Shown piece by piece: positions 51,601 to 62,932 of a stretch of DNA of 64,000 bases. The DNA is from Schistosoma haematobium (taxonomy: Eukaryota; Platyhelminthes; Trematoda; Strigeidida; Schistosomatidae). The notes under the pieces are model-generated. The model made no database searches. It worked only from the letters and a program-made list of their open reading frames with translations, and was not told the DNA's origin. A program made the position numbers and the translations under genes. Every line of letters starts with the position of its first letter. The first letter of the stretch is position 1. Where the stretch lies: NCBI RefSeq assembly GCF_000699445.3, contig NC_067196.1:31392616-31456615 (forward strand). Direction: 5' to 3'.

Positions 51601-54600
51601 TTTAGACATTTATAGGAAAAACACCAACTTAAGTGCAATCCTACTGTTAGTGAATGTGTATTTGGATAAATTTTTGATTTCCGATCAACAATTTTAATGT
51701 CACGAGTACTTATATATATCACATAAAAGAAAGTTTTTGGAAAAAGCAACTGAAAACCGGTTTGAATATTTGATAATAATGATTACTGAATGAGGTCAGT
51801 AGTCAAATCTTTAATACCAAATTAATAAACAAACTATCACTAAAGTGTATGCATAGGTTTTTGGTAACACATGGTCTGTTAGTTCGAGAAACAAATCAAC
51901 ATAACAATAAATCATTATGATAACTTACTGGTTGCAATATTTATAATTCAGGTGAAGCAACCGTAGACCATCATTGAATGAACTGACTTTGACAGTATAT
52001 GAATGTAGTAATAAATTTAACCGAAATAGGCACTTAATATTTAGTGAACGTTTTTTTTGTAAATGTTCATTCTTAATGAGAATTAGAAAACGTTAGATTT
52101 AAATGTGGTTAATTTTAATAGTCCATTGAAAGGGTTTATTGTGTTCACTTGTAAATTATTTGTAGTTCTGTATTTTAAAATTAATTTTTTGGTCGTAATA
52201 AAAACTAGTGTGTTTAATCAGTCATGTGTGAATATTGTTAACCGCCGTAATATGAAACCTGAACTATATCTAGACATAACGAATGTAACCATTTTTGACA
52301 AGCATTTGAAATATCAGTTTCATGAAGTGTAAATGAACAAGCCTACGTCGTCTGACTGACTCAACAAATATCTATCGACTTTAAACGTATAAATATGAAT
52401 AAGGTCAACTGTATCAATGAACATTTACAATTCTATTATTATTTATTTTCCTTATTATTATTATTATTATGTCAATTGACAAGATTCAATTGTCATACTA
52501 TGCATTTCATTGACACAAAATTTTTGCATTTTAAATTTTCCTATAATGCTCTTCCACTTATTGTGACTGAACACTGTACTGCAAATAATCCAGACCTTTA
52601 TTGAATGACCTTTGTAATTTGCAAATGTTACAATTTGTAACTATATATATATATGTCGTAACAGATGTAAACGTTCACCATTGTTAATACATTACATTGT
52701 CAAATTCATTAATGCCATGACATATTTTTGGCCTTTATAAAATATGGAAATTATGGACTTATAACTGTATAGTGTGATTGTACCAGTAATTAATAGTTAT
52801 ATGGGTGTGCAAATGAATACGTTGATATAATCAGTGGTTATGAATAACAATGAAGGCTTAGTTGACGATTGGACTTAATTCATACGTACGCTTAGTTCTG
52901 GTTTCAGGTACTATTAATATAAAACTGGAATATGAAATTCTTGCATTTTGTATTCATGAAACGGATAATATTCTCATTTCTTTTAACACTTACTATATGA
53001 CCTTTTAATCGGATTACTAATTTCAACTTGTTTTATAATGTCAGTATCTTATTCATAAGGAATATATTTTCTCAATTTTGTTTACATCTCTATGAGCTTT
53101 AATCACATTCATGTTTGTAACTATCTTATTATATTCACTACTAAATTTATTCACCTAACGACAAAATAACGATTTTCACTATATTAAAATATTCCTATTA
53201 AAATGTACTAGTAATAGATAGTTTAAAAATATGTTACTAAGACATGAACGGTAATCACATTATTTTACATCTAAAATTATTAGATAAGTGTTCATAAAAT
53301 GACAAAATCTTGTCTGCTTTCTTAACCTTTATATGTATTATACATTAGAAACAAGTTTACGAATACATGAGCGATAATCGCTTATCGATTATTAATATCT
53401 AAGGTATATCGAAATGCATTCGACATTAAAAAGTGCTTAATCACTTGACCTTTGCCAAAGACAAAAACAATATTGGGAAAAATGCCTTTAAATCAATTTG
53501 TGGGTGGCCCTGAAAAGGGCCTTTAATCGTTCTCGCGGTGGGACGTCCAAACTATTAGTTGGTAATGGCGCCACACATCGGACAGTGTACTGCTCGTACG
53601 TTCGGTGATGGGTCATAAGCACAGAATCTATGAAACATAGCTTCACAAGGACAGAAAACCCAACCCACTTCATCACCAGTTTCATAGGGCGGCTGTGCAA
53701 GATTACAGATGTCACACAAACGGTTCTCTTCATCTTCTTCATTTTGGATGTCCCGTTCTGTTAACTCTTCTGAGTTTATAGAAACTACGTCATCCTCGTC
53801 GTTACTTAACGTTTCATCCAAATCGACATTTCCTCGATGCATCAACGGCGTTGTAAAGTCAGCAGACATTACAAACTCCGTCAAAGGAGTGCGCAAGTGC
53901 CGCCTCAGTACCTGACATGCAGCTGGTGTCAGTCGTTCCTGAAGTCCACGCATTGCTGGCTCTTGGCCGATGTTGGCTTTTACCCGGCAATCTGATGTAT
54001 ATTTCTGTAATCTTGCTTCCATCCAATATCCAACGCGAAGTAGCACACTAAATATAGATCTCAGCACAGGTGTTTTTCGACTCAGTTGATGCATCTTCAA
54101 AATTCGGTGACTTGTCTCAACAAAGTTCGTATTATTGAGTTGAAGTAGCGTTGCTGATGGTCGAAAAGCTGTAGACCATTTGTGTTTTCTCGCTAATAAG
54201 TGGTCTCTGACATATCGGGCAAACGTTCCGTCCGATATTTCGATCAAGGATAATACATTGTTAAAACTACAAAATAATGTTATGTTGCTTTTGATTTACC
54301 TTTCAACCGTTTGAGTAAACATCAGGTGAAAAAATAGTTGTATCACTTCTGATCGTACCCTCTACAATTAAGGTTACTGGGTTAATGTTAATGAACGAAA
54401 CACTTACCCTCTTTATAACATTGCGAACAAGGTGGACGCGACACAAGATATGGTGAGCATTGGGATACACCTGCATGATGGCAGCAGCTATTGCAGGTGA
54501 ATCATCTGTCACAATGCCTACCACCTGTCGACTGTTGGTTAACCCTTGGAAGAACGACAGGAATCGAGAAATCAAAGTCGATGTTTCGCGACTTATAAAT

Positions 54601-57600
54601 GCAATACAAACGGGTATCGCCTTCAAATTCATATCAAGGGCTACGACCTGATATAAATAGATATTCTCGTTATTCGTCTTGTATGTTCCGTCCAAACCAA
54701 TAACATCACCGAAACGGTCTGCAAAAATCTTTTGATCACCAGTGCTGAAGAAAAAGTACGATAGACAGTTCTCATCGTCTAATTCGTATTCGCATCGCCC
54801 ACCCAAAGATGTTATGTGCGCTTTCAATTTCCCGTAATCACCTATCGTTTACATTATAAATTGGCAAATGGCTTACCAGGAATGTTCGCCTGTGAGAACA
54901 CTTTGTACCGCATATTATAGATATCTTGATCAGTCAGTAGTTTCCCATAAGAATGGTAAGCATAATTCTTAATGTGGAATGAAGCAGTACCAGATATTAG
55001 CAGCGGTCGCACATTTTCAAACTGGGCCTCTGTTAACCTGCGCACCCATGAATTTCCTTGGTACCTTAGGGAATTGCACTCGTGATTGTGATGCACATTC
55101 CCACGTGCAACAGTCCAGTCCACAAATTTAATGTACGAGTTTTCATTTCTGCACAAATGCGAATCTCGAACTACATAATGACAGTAAGTTGATCTTTCAT
55201 AATTTGTGATAGCGGACTTCAACGCTTCAATCGATGGGAACGCAACGAGAAACAACGTTGTCAAAAAGACTTCCTCTATTTCTGTTACGTGAGAAACAAC
55301 AGCGCTTGTACTAGGCACGTTACTGTCCTCCATAATGATGATTAAAATGTACTTCGTCGACAAGTACTGATGTTTTATAGCAATCCGACAAAACATAACT
55401 AACAAATTAAAAACGAACTTCAAAACTAGCCATTTCATTGGACGAAACGGGATGAAAAATATTGCAATTTTGGGTTGAAAAAACATTTTTAAAAAGGGTG
55501 GGTGGGGGTTTTAAAAAAATTGCCGTGGGGCAAATGAATTTCCTAACTTTACGATCACATAGAGAAGATTAATCGTAATCTGCCTAGTTAACCTTTTATT
55601 TTTATATATAAATGGTCTTAACAAGTATATGTGAGATCAGATTGTTCGAAATGTGTTACGTTAATATATCACATAGTTCTGATAATCTTTATCTTCTTGT
55701 TACACTACCAAAATTTATCAAAAAGACTAATTGCTTCAAGCAATAATTCGTCTACATATGAATGACAGTAAAGAAGGATTTTGTGAGTTATATTTTGCAC
55801 AAAACTTCAATTTAACTCGAATTAGATTGTATAAATGCATGAAATATCCAAAGGAGCAACTATAAATAAAAATAATATATTTGTAATATCCCAATGAGTA
55901 GAAAATTAGATTATCAAATCAAATCTTGGTAATGATGCCTACAAAGGAGCAACTGTTGTTGGACATTCCTTCATCATTTGGTAATGAGATTGAAGGGATT
56001 AAAACCTGGTAAGATCAACTCACGTACCAATTAAGATAAACAAAATTTTCGGTTTGAAACGTTTCTATTCATCACTTTAGATTTTATTCTCTAACATACT
56101 TTTTGTCGTCGTTTTCTTTTAAAATTTAGGCACCATGCTTCATTGACCTGTATACTATGTACTGTTTGTTCCATGAAAAGACAAAACGACTATGTACTTA
56201 TTTAGGAAACGTTTCATGTAAAAGTGTGAATTTAAAAAAACCAAATGTAAAAAATGAAACAATTGGAAATTATAACACCAATACCGAGTTATTTAAATCT
56301 CAACTAACCAAACCTGTACGACGTATTCAGTCTTATCATCTATTATTGAATAAACTTCAAAAAGAAGCGAACTTATCTGATGTGTAAGTTTGACTAAGGT
56401 TTTCGATAAATCAACTAGTAATTACGGTATATTCTCTGTCAAACTTTCATTCTTTTAAGAATTTATAACTTAGTGTTATTGACCGGGTTAAGTTGTTTAT
56501 TGGTTTCAATGATAGACTGACGAACCGATCAGTACAAATATTTAAGTCACATTCGGAATGAGCCGCCACCTATGTAATATAGTTTTAAGATCTATGAGAA
56601 ACTGAGTTAGTAAAGTTAGTGATTTTGGGTGTTAATAAATTTCACAAGATTGCAGTTAAGAATTATGATGAATTTGGCTCAATACCGAACCAAAGTGGAG
56701 GATGTCCCCCCGACTAACTTTAGACAATCAACATCATACAATGTTTAACACACGTCAGATCAATAAAACTGGTGGACGCGACGCAAACATTGTCGAAATA
56801 TCATACACATAGTTCCCTTTATCGAAGTAGTACAAATAACGCTAATAATCATATTGTGTGACATTAACCAATACACGTTAATCAATTAAAGTAAATACAA
56901 TATTTAAATGTCAATGTGAAACAAGCTTGTTAGTATTTGAAAACTCGAAATAACAATGTGTAGGTTGACAGTGAATTAGGTAGTTCTCACCAACAAGTCC
57001 CAAGCCTTACAAGATCTACTAGAAAATGAGGTAACCTCTCTGGAGAACAGCTGAGAAAGGATTACAGAGACAACTAATTTAACATGTTAGGAGGTGTTGT
57101 ACCCCAAAGAGTGTCAGTACAAAGAATAAGTTTTTGTAGACAGTTTAGAAAATATCCACAAGAATGAAAGACGAGAAGAGGTCACCCAATAACAGCTGAG
57201 GGAATCAGTCGAATGGAACTCATAATTATACATAAACTTTCTCAATTATGAGAGCATAAGATAACGTAGATATGAAAGTCCTGAGGAATCTTCTTTGAAA
57301 TTATGGAGTAATTGGGAAGATCGTTGCCAACGTACGGAATCCTAATAATAGATTACACTTCAAAATCGGCCCTGGAGGATAGCTCACAGATGCATTACAA
57401 GTAAAAACTGGTATCAGAAGAAGCTTTCCACTATCACCCTTTCTCTCCCTTCTGGTCTTTTGACTGGATTAGTAAGATCTTTACATCTCACCGACAGCAT
57501 GCAATATAGTAGACACCATGAACCGAGCTATATGATTTGAACTTTGCAGTTGACTTAGCCCTTCAACCATATATACGGCAACAAATCCAGACAAAGACCA

Positions 57601-60600
57601 AGTAGCGCGATCTTATGCAGAAGTAGCCATCAACATTCGAAAGGAAAAAGTAAGATCCTAACATATAAAACAGTGTGCACCAACCAGCTCTGGAAAAGGA
57701 GGAGACTTTTACGTACTTGGGTAGTATTGTTGATAAACAAGGTGGATCTAATGCAGATTTGAAGACACCGATTGATAAAGTGAAAGAAGTATTCCGAACA
57801 TTGAAGAACATTTAAACTCAAAACAACTATCAGCTCACACCAAAGTCGAAATTTCCAAAGTTTATGTTAATGAAGTTCTGTTGTGCGGAGCTCTAACTTG
57901 TAGAACTACAGCCGTCATCATCAAAAAGATACAGGTATTTATATACAACTGTCTACACAGGATAATCCAGACCTATCGGTTAATGACCATCAATATTGGC
58001 TTTTTGTGTCAAAGAACAAACCAGCCTGCTAGTTGAGGTGGAAATTAAGAAAAGACGCAGGGGGGACAAGACATACTTTGTGGTACCCATCAAAATGTAT
58101 CCCAAGGAAGCTCTAAAATGGAATCCTGAAGCCGGAGAGAAAACAGAGAGAACAAGGAACACATTACGCTTGGACTTAGGGGAAGACATTTGAAGAATGG
58201 ATAACACTTGGGAACAAGTGAAAAAGAAAACATAGGAGAGGATTATTTAGAGATCCCTGTACGGTGGCCTATAATCCACGAAGGGTTTTAGGCTTGAGTA
58301 AGTAAATGTATTTTCACATAATGTTACCTATCGATCGTTGAATGGTCCATTTAATTAGATTAATTTTATCGCGAATTTAACCTAAGGCAATTTTTAAAAA
58401 AAGTACCTTCTAAATGTTTAGTAAATGTCGATAAAATTCGTTACCCTCGGCATGAAAACGTTACTATTCTGATATTCCGACTGGTAGCTCCAAATATTCT
58501 TTATGTTGCTAAGCGACTGAAGCAAAACTGAATTTAATAAATGTTCTGATTCTGAGATGTTTAGTAATCCTGGCGAAAGACTGTAGACATTACATAGAAT
58601 ACTCGTCATTAAGTACATTTTATATATCACTATAGCAGAGAATAATGATGTAGAATTTTTCATTAATGTCATATTTCCAAAGATAATTCTTCAAAATTGA
58701 CCACTATCTTCAGAAATTTGATAAATATTCAAAGCATACTTTGATACTTACTTTTTACCTTACATTCTGCCATAATGAAAAAGGAAATAAACCAACATTT
58801 TCAATCTAACCTAATCAGAATGTTAATGTTACTTATCTTACAGTCGTCAGTCAGTCAGCTACAATGTAAGACCAGGCACATATATGCATCGGTCCAAGTT
58901 GCCACACCTCATTAACACAGCAAGATTAACACCAAATTCACAGAATTACTTCAGTAGTAGTAATATATAAAAGCAAGATTGTGTGTAAGGATATAATAAA
59001 GGAAGAATGAATTAGTTCGTAGAAAGAAAGGTATAAAGTGATTTTAATCTCATGGTTTAAGGGAAAACAAAGAGTGTACACACCTACGCGATTGTGATTG
59101 ATTCGAAGCCATGTCACTCAGAGTTTCCAGCCATTAGTTACGATAGTCACTCGGACCCCAACCAAGTAGTCTGCATCTACCAACATGGCTCAGACCAGAA
59201 GTTAATGACTTTATGGACTGACACCATGTTTTGTTTTGGCCGCCCTCAACTTTCTTCCAACCTTCTCCAACACTAGTCAGCATTGTGCGTCGCGGTAAAC
59301 GGTGCTCAGGCATACGTAACACTGTTGATTAATTAATTTTTGTAACTCCTTTGTAGAAAACGACAAATTTTATCATTCCTAATATTTTAAAATCCGAATT
59401 CTATATTTAAAGTTTGTGATAATTTAAATTACAAATATTTGTACTTCTTTAAATTTAAGTAAATACTTGGACGATGCCCGTCAAATATTCAACAGAATAT
59501 GTGATACAGTAAATGTGACAATGAATCTGCGTGGTTTGACGGTAATTATCAACAAATATTATCATGACCTTTTTTATGAGTTATTAAGCTTTCCTAATTA
59601 CAGATCAACAATCTATATACATCGAACGAATTCACTCATTGATAATGAACAGTTAACCGCATTTAATAAATGTAGATACTTCATACACCAATTATCCAGT
59701 AGAAAAGTAGAAATTCACCGTTATCTAGATAATAATTTATTGTTGGTTGTTCTCTTACGAAACTTGAAAAAAAAGCGAAATTCCTCTCAAGTCGAACTCA
59801 GTCAACAAAGTTATACAATTTTTAATTTGTATCAACAATAAAAAATATTTATGTTGCAACGGGTGGACTGCAGGTTTTGATACGCAGCGTTTATATCGAT
59901 CGACTCAGTGACACGTAACACGTAAGGACGACCTAGAGTCCCGATTGGTCCCGCTTCCCTGTCTAGCCCAGCCAGTTGAGTCTAGAACGCAAGTCACAGC
60001 CTCTGAGTTATGAATCATTGTATTTCAGACATACTCTATTTATATACTAACCAAACAAACCACATCGTACCATAAAATAGAAAACAACATTTACACAATA
60101 TTTAACAAGTGAAACAAACATCGACCAAATGGAAATGTCCATTTAACGTTCAAGGACACCATTCGACTTAACACGATAATTATTGGCATATTCCTCTGCA
60201 TACCTAACAATTTATATCTGTAATATGTATTGTGATACCATGTACTGTTCAAACATTTCTGATCTGAAGATTAGATAATTTAATATCCTATTTCTTTTTT
60301 ATATATATCCCAATCGAACTTATTCAATAGTCAATAAAATAAATAAAACATTTAAGATTTACCATTGTATATAGAAGTTTGGTGCACCAATCTTTGTTCT
60401 TACTCTTTTTAATCTGAATTTCATAAACAAAATGATATTTCATCATTATAGACTACAATTAAAAATGGCTTATTTCTGTATTAAAATAGCCATTATATAA
60501 GGGAAATATGAATGAGTTATCGTTGAATTACTTTGCGGCTAAAATTGCTGAAAAACATATCATTAGTAAAGTTTATATATGAGGTGCCAAGAAAAAAACA

Positions 60601-62932
60601 TTCTTTAAGGTGGTTAGTAAAGTCATGTGACATGTAATGTCGAGGTAGTTATGGTAGTAATAATAATAATAATAAACCATATAAATTAAGGAAAATGTAT
60701 GCGTAGTCAAGAAAGTTGAGTAGGATGGAGACAAGAGAAACAAATATAACCGTGAGTTAAAGTTAGGTGTTCATTATATGTACCTCAGTAAAACGTTTAT
60801 CCTATTGTCGGCCATGGAAAACAGATCAGACTGAATATATATCATTTAGATAGACAAGTTTTGTCTTATTAAAACTGATATCACTATACATAGTCTTTTT
60901 AATAAATTATTCTTGGTTCATAAATTAATGGGTTTCCTTTTTATAGATATTAAGTTCCGTATCCATCAGGTAAAATAGAATGATACCGGATTTTACAACC
61001 CGTTTCCAATCAAACGAGTACATTTTTATTTGTTAATTTTTTTTTCTCATAGTTTATATTACTGATCGATTTTATTTAGACCAACCCTAAAGGCCAGATG
61101 CTACTAGAGAGCCGTGACAAGTCAAGTTGAACCATTTCGAGAGGAAACCAGTTATCCATATAAGGTAACGGAAGATCTCAGTGCAATATTGCAAACTGAT
61201 TGAAAACGGATATTTAGATTACTAGAAATCGGCTCAATAGTCTGGAGTTTTTGCTGTTGCTTCAAGGAAGAAAGTTCTAAGTCCTATTTCTGGTGGTGTT
61301 TTGGATACGCACTGCTGATGAGTCCTATGCAGAGGCAAAACGTCTGTCCAGTGCTTTTCGATTTTTAATCGTCATCTATACAAATTCAGTCCGCAATCAA
61401 AACTATAAAAATGCAACACTCTCCTCAGAACCTATATACTAATTTATTATTTGCTAATAATTCACAAACTTTAATTACGCATAGATTCAATCAACAACAC
61501 TCACGTAATTTGACTTATAGATCACTTTCTGACTAGTTACAAATTTATTTGTTTGCTTTACAGTCTGTTCTGTTCAATTTTAATTCTATTTCTAAAACTA
61601 CTATCATTTTATTTTTATTTCCAGGTAGCGCCATCAAAGTTAGGACATTTTTTGCTAGAAGCTGATTTTACTGTTAACCAAACAATCAAACCTACAAAGT
61701 CGAAACGACATTTTCATGTAATTTTATTTACTGAAATGTTACTGTTAACAAAATACCGTGTTTCGTTTAAAACATCAATTTCTAATAATAAGAGGTAATC
61801 ATCTTTTTTTACTGGATGTTATACGATAATTGTTTATTTTTCAGCTTTGAAGATCAGTTTCCAAATTTGGATGATTATTTAGCATTCTTTGATTTTTCAC
61901 ATAATAGTAAGCTCAGTGGTAATAAATCATATGAAGTAGAAGAAGAACTTTGTGTAAGTACAGGTTCTTTTTAACTTTTCAGTAAAAGTAGTTATTAATA
62001 TTGTTAACTTTACAATTTGCATCATGGACAAAGTTTAGTTAAACAGCGTTTGAAAAACAGAATACACTTAACAGTTGTTATATCCAGATACGGAACTCTT
62101 CAGGAGAGCAAATTCCCTACCCTAACTGAGAACAAACCTAGGGTCTCTAGAATTATCTACTAGTATTTTACCTTCGAGCTGCTGAGTTAGTAACCAGCAA
62201 TTGACATCTTCAACATTAATAAACTTTTAAAACCAAGTCATAAATTATTTAAGTCTGTATACTTCATGAAATCAACGTTGAGTCAAGGAGTTAAAACAAG
62301 TACAAATTATTCGAAGTCATTTTAAATTAGAACAGAATTATAAAAGTGTGTAGTCACTGAGTGATTCTTAAGATGATGAAGCAAGTTACTTCTTGATTGT
62401 TTGTATGATAATTCACATGATTTTAGCAACTAACAATGTTATGAACAATTTTGACTTAAGAGGATGTGTACACTGGCTACGTACAAAGTATTGGATAACT
62501 GTTGATACCATCGATTTGGCATCATTATAATGGCTATTAATTTACTGAAAAAACGACATACTGTCATTTCTTCATGAACACATTTATAATGAAAAATATA
62601 TCAAAAATGAATCATATTTTCTTTGTATTTCTGTATTTTTCTAAAAGCTACATCAAATTGGGTTATTTTCAAATTCACATGATCGATGTTTCTCACTATT
62701 TACCGAAAACTATGGATCCACTTATACGTTTAAATCAAACGATAATACAGTGAAACAACTATGGACGAGTACAATCAATAAATTACTTATGAATCAATTG
62801 TACAATTTACGAGTTAATACGGATCCAAAACTACAGACATTCAATAGATTATCGATTTCAAGTAGTCACTTTTCTTGGCTGAATCCAAATTTACCAGTAA
62901 ATTCTAAAGTAAAGCAATTAAAAGAGAAGTGA
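45623..62932 (+). CDS. RhoGEF gene B: DH-PH protein, eight exons (5' end uncertain)
   Basis: Exons: 45623-45688, 47356-47477, 49442-49511, 56130-56383, 59460-59541, 61625-61794, 61845-61953, 62648-62932 (stop TGA 62930-62932). All are in phase and give about 385 codons. The DH (Dbl homology) domain reads WMELLDTENRYIHLLQDVYD, LLGNWSELLSFHKMHVLPTL, CFIDLYTMYCLFHEKTKRL, SQLTKPVRRIQSYHLLLNKL (the hallmark third conserved region), then LDDARQIFNRICDTVNVTMN. The PH domain follows (LGHFLLEADFTVN, VILFTEMLLLTKYR, final helix KQLWTSTINKLLMNQ). The DH domain catalyses GDP release from Rho-family GTPases at membranes and the cytoskeleton. It is a diverged paralogue of gene A. The first exon start is uncertain: AG at 45621-45622 lacks a strong pyrimidine tract and no ATG is assigned. 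The frame at 59542-59841 is intron read-through. A possible poly(A) signal lies at 63099 or 63697. Confidence 0.82.
47850..48075 (-). repeat. Possible LTR fragment
   Basis: A locally GC-rich block. Its reverse complement carries TTTTGGGGACAATAAATTTT (AATAAA), then CTTTCGCGTCGTGGGAACTG, and ends with ACAACAATCAACAAGTAACG, resembling an R-U5 end of an LTR retrotransposon. There is no coding region next to it. The 69-codon frame at 47867 is probably meaningless. Intron 2 of gene B. Confidence 0.35.
48080..49441. other. Rest of intron 2 of RhoGEF B
   Basis: AT-rich. No exon or clear repeat was recognised apart from a weak tRNA-like B-box sequence near 48640. Confidence 0.4.
50823..51240 (-). mobile_element. 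Penelope-like element 3' fragment, inverted
   Basis: The reverse complement matches the C-terminus and 3' end of the copy at 1414-2410: an ORF remnant ending QKQFVLTLNLPW, then ATTAGGTTTCAAATTG and TATATAAACGTTCTTAAC. An in-frame TAA in the endonuclease part shows it is dead. Intron 3 of gene B. Confidence 0.75.
51245..52426. other. Part of intron 3 of RhoGEF B without recognised features
   Basis: AT-rich. Short open frames (51239-51439, 52105-52332) show no recognisable domain, splice signals in phase with gene B, or repeat similarity. Confidence 0.4.
52427..52780. repeat. Second copy of foldback-element interior (inverted relative to first)
   Basis: TCGTAACAGATGTAAACGTT, AATGACCTTTGTAATTTGCA and TTTTTGGCCTTTATAAAAT match the reverse complement of 33400-33790, with the (TA)n run in the same place. 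The inverted arms seen at 33335-33918 are not evident here. Confidence 0.65.
53480..55560 (-). mobile_element. Mutator-like DNA transposon (Curupira-type)
   Basis: This block is more GC-balanced than its surroundings and contains the transposase described in the next entry. Terminal inverted repeats are not clear. Left GACCTTTGCCAAAGACAA and right (reverse complement) TTCATTTGCCCCACGGCAA share only TTTGCC and CAA, so the boundaries are approximate. Mutator-like elements named Curupira are known from schistosomes. The copy sits in intron 3 of RhoGEF B, in antisense orientation. Confidence 0.7.
53555..55333 (-). CDS. Mutator-like (MULE) transposase, four exons with micro-introns
   Basis: Exons on the - strand: 55333-54877, 54841-54408, 54361-54300 and 54266-53555, giving 554 aa with no stop. 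An N-terminal Cys/His-rich DNA-binding region (TYCHYVVRDSHLC, then NVHHNHEC) precedes the MULE catalytic core. Its acidic residues fit D203 (FGDVIGLDGTYKTN), D265 (VGIVTDDSPAIAAA, followed by HHILCRVHLVRNV) and E368 (NNTNFVETSHRILK). A C-terminal RING/PHD-like finger (CDICNLAQPPYE, FCPCEAMFHRFC, VHCPMCG) ends the protein. It would cut and move its own element in the nucleus. Start: MEDSNVPST at 55333; upstream in-frame Mets at up to 55486 are possible. The introns (35, 46 and 33 nt) all have GT..AG ends and restore frame, which argues that they are real and that the gene is recent. The exon 3 call rests on frame logic alone. Confidence 0.8.
55585..55705 (+). repeat. Penelope-like element 3' terminal fragment
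   Basis: TATATATAAATGGTCTTAAC, AGATTGTTCGAAATGTGTTA and ATCACATAGTTCTGATAATC match 2310-2402 of the first copy. Only the 3' end is present, next to the right edge of the Mutator-like element. Confidence 0.75.
57040..58315 (+). mobile_element. Heavily decayed RTE-like LINE
   Basis: Recognisable pieces in shifting frames: NYGVIGKIVANVRNPNN, LTDALQVKTGIRRSFPLSPF, FTYLGSIVDKQGGSNADLKT. The end is near GGTGGCCTATAATCCACGAA, followed by GTAAGTAAATG. Many stops and deletions; no intact ORF. The frame on the + strand at 57996-58193 (basic, KKRRRGDKTY) is the decayed C-terminus (LTWNPEGKRKRG type). Intron 4 of gene B. Confidence 0.7.
58845..59325 (-). mobile_element. CR1-like LINE 3' end, inverted
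   Basis: On the - strand from 59322 an ORF remnant reads MLRMPEHRLPRRTMLTSVGE, then SHVGRCRLLGWGPSDYRN before a stop, continuing as WLETLSDMASNQSQSRRC. The 3' untranslated region follows, with GTGGCAACTTGGACCGATGC, and ends in CTGACTGACTGACGA. Only the last coding part is kept. Intron 4 of gene B. Confidence 0.7.
59850..60120 (-). repeat. Dispersed repeat R1, copy 2 (inverted)
   Basis: The reverse complement matches 28900-29290, with the shared core GGACCAATCGGGACTCTAGG. The border near ATGTTGCAACGGGTGGACTG is abrupt in base composition. Class unknown. Intron 5 of gene B. Confidence 0.5.
60655..60676. repeat. (AAT)n microsatellite
   Basis: About six AAT units in intron 5 of gene B. Confidence 0.8.
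61080..61350 (+). mobile_element. SINE with hammerhead-like core
   Basis: GAGAGCCGTGACAAGTCAAG and TTGAACCA correspond to the leader of the SINE at 17425-17765. At 61315-61341 a perfect CTGATGAG box is followed by TCC, a loop and GGCAAAAC, where GGACGAAAC is expected. Then CGTCTGTCCAGTGCTTTTCG follows. The ribozyme is damaged in its stem II and second box. Intron 5 of gene B, about 280 nt before the first PH exon. Confidence 0.6.

Noticed and set aside
59542..59841. Continuation of the frame after the DH-domain exon of gene B
   Set aside because: The donor GTAATT at 59542 and phase-0 joining to 61625 give a DH-PH order as in known RhoGEFs. The rest of the frame has no domain similarity.
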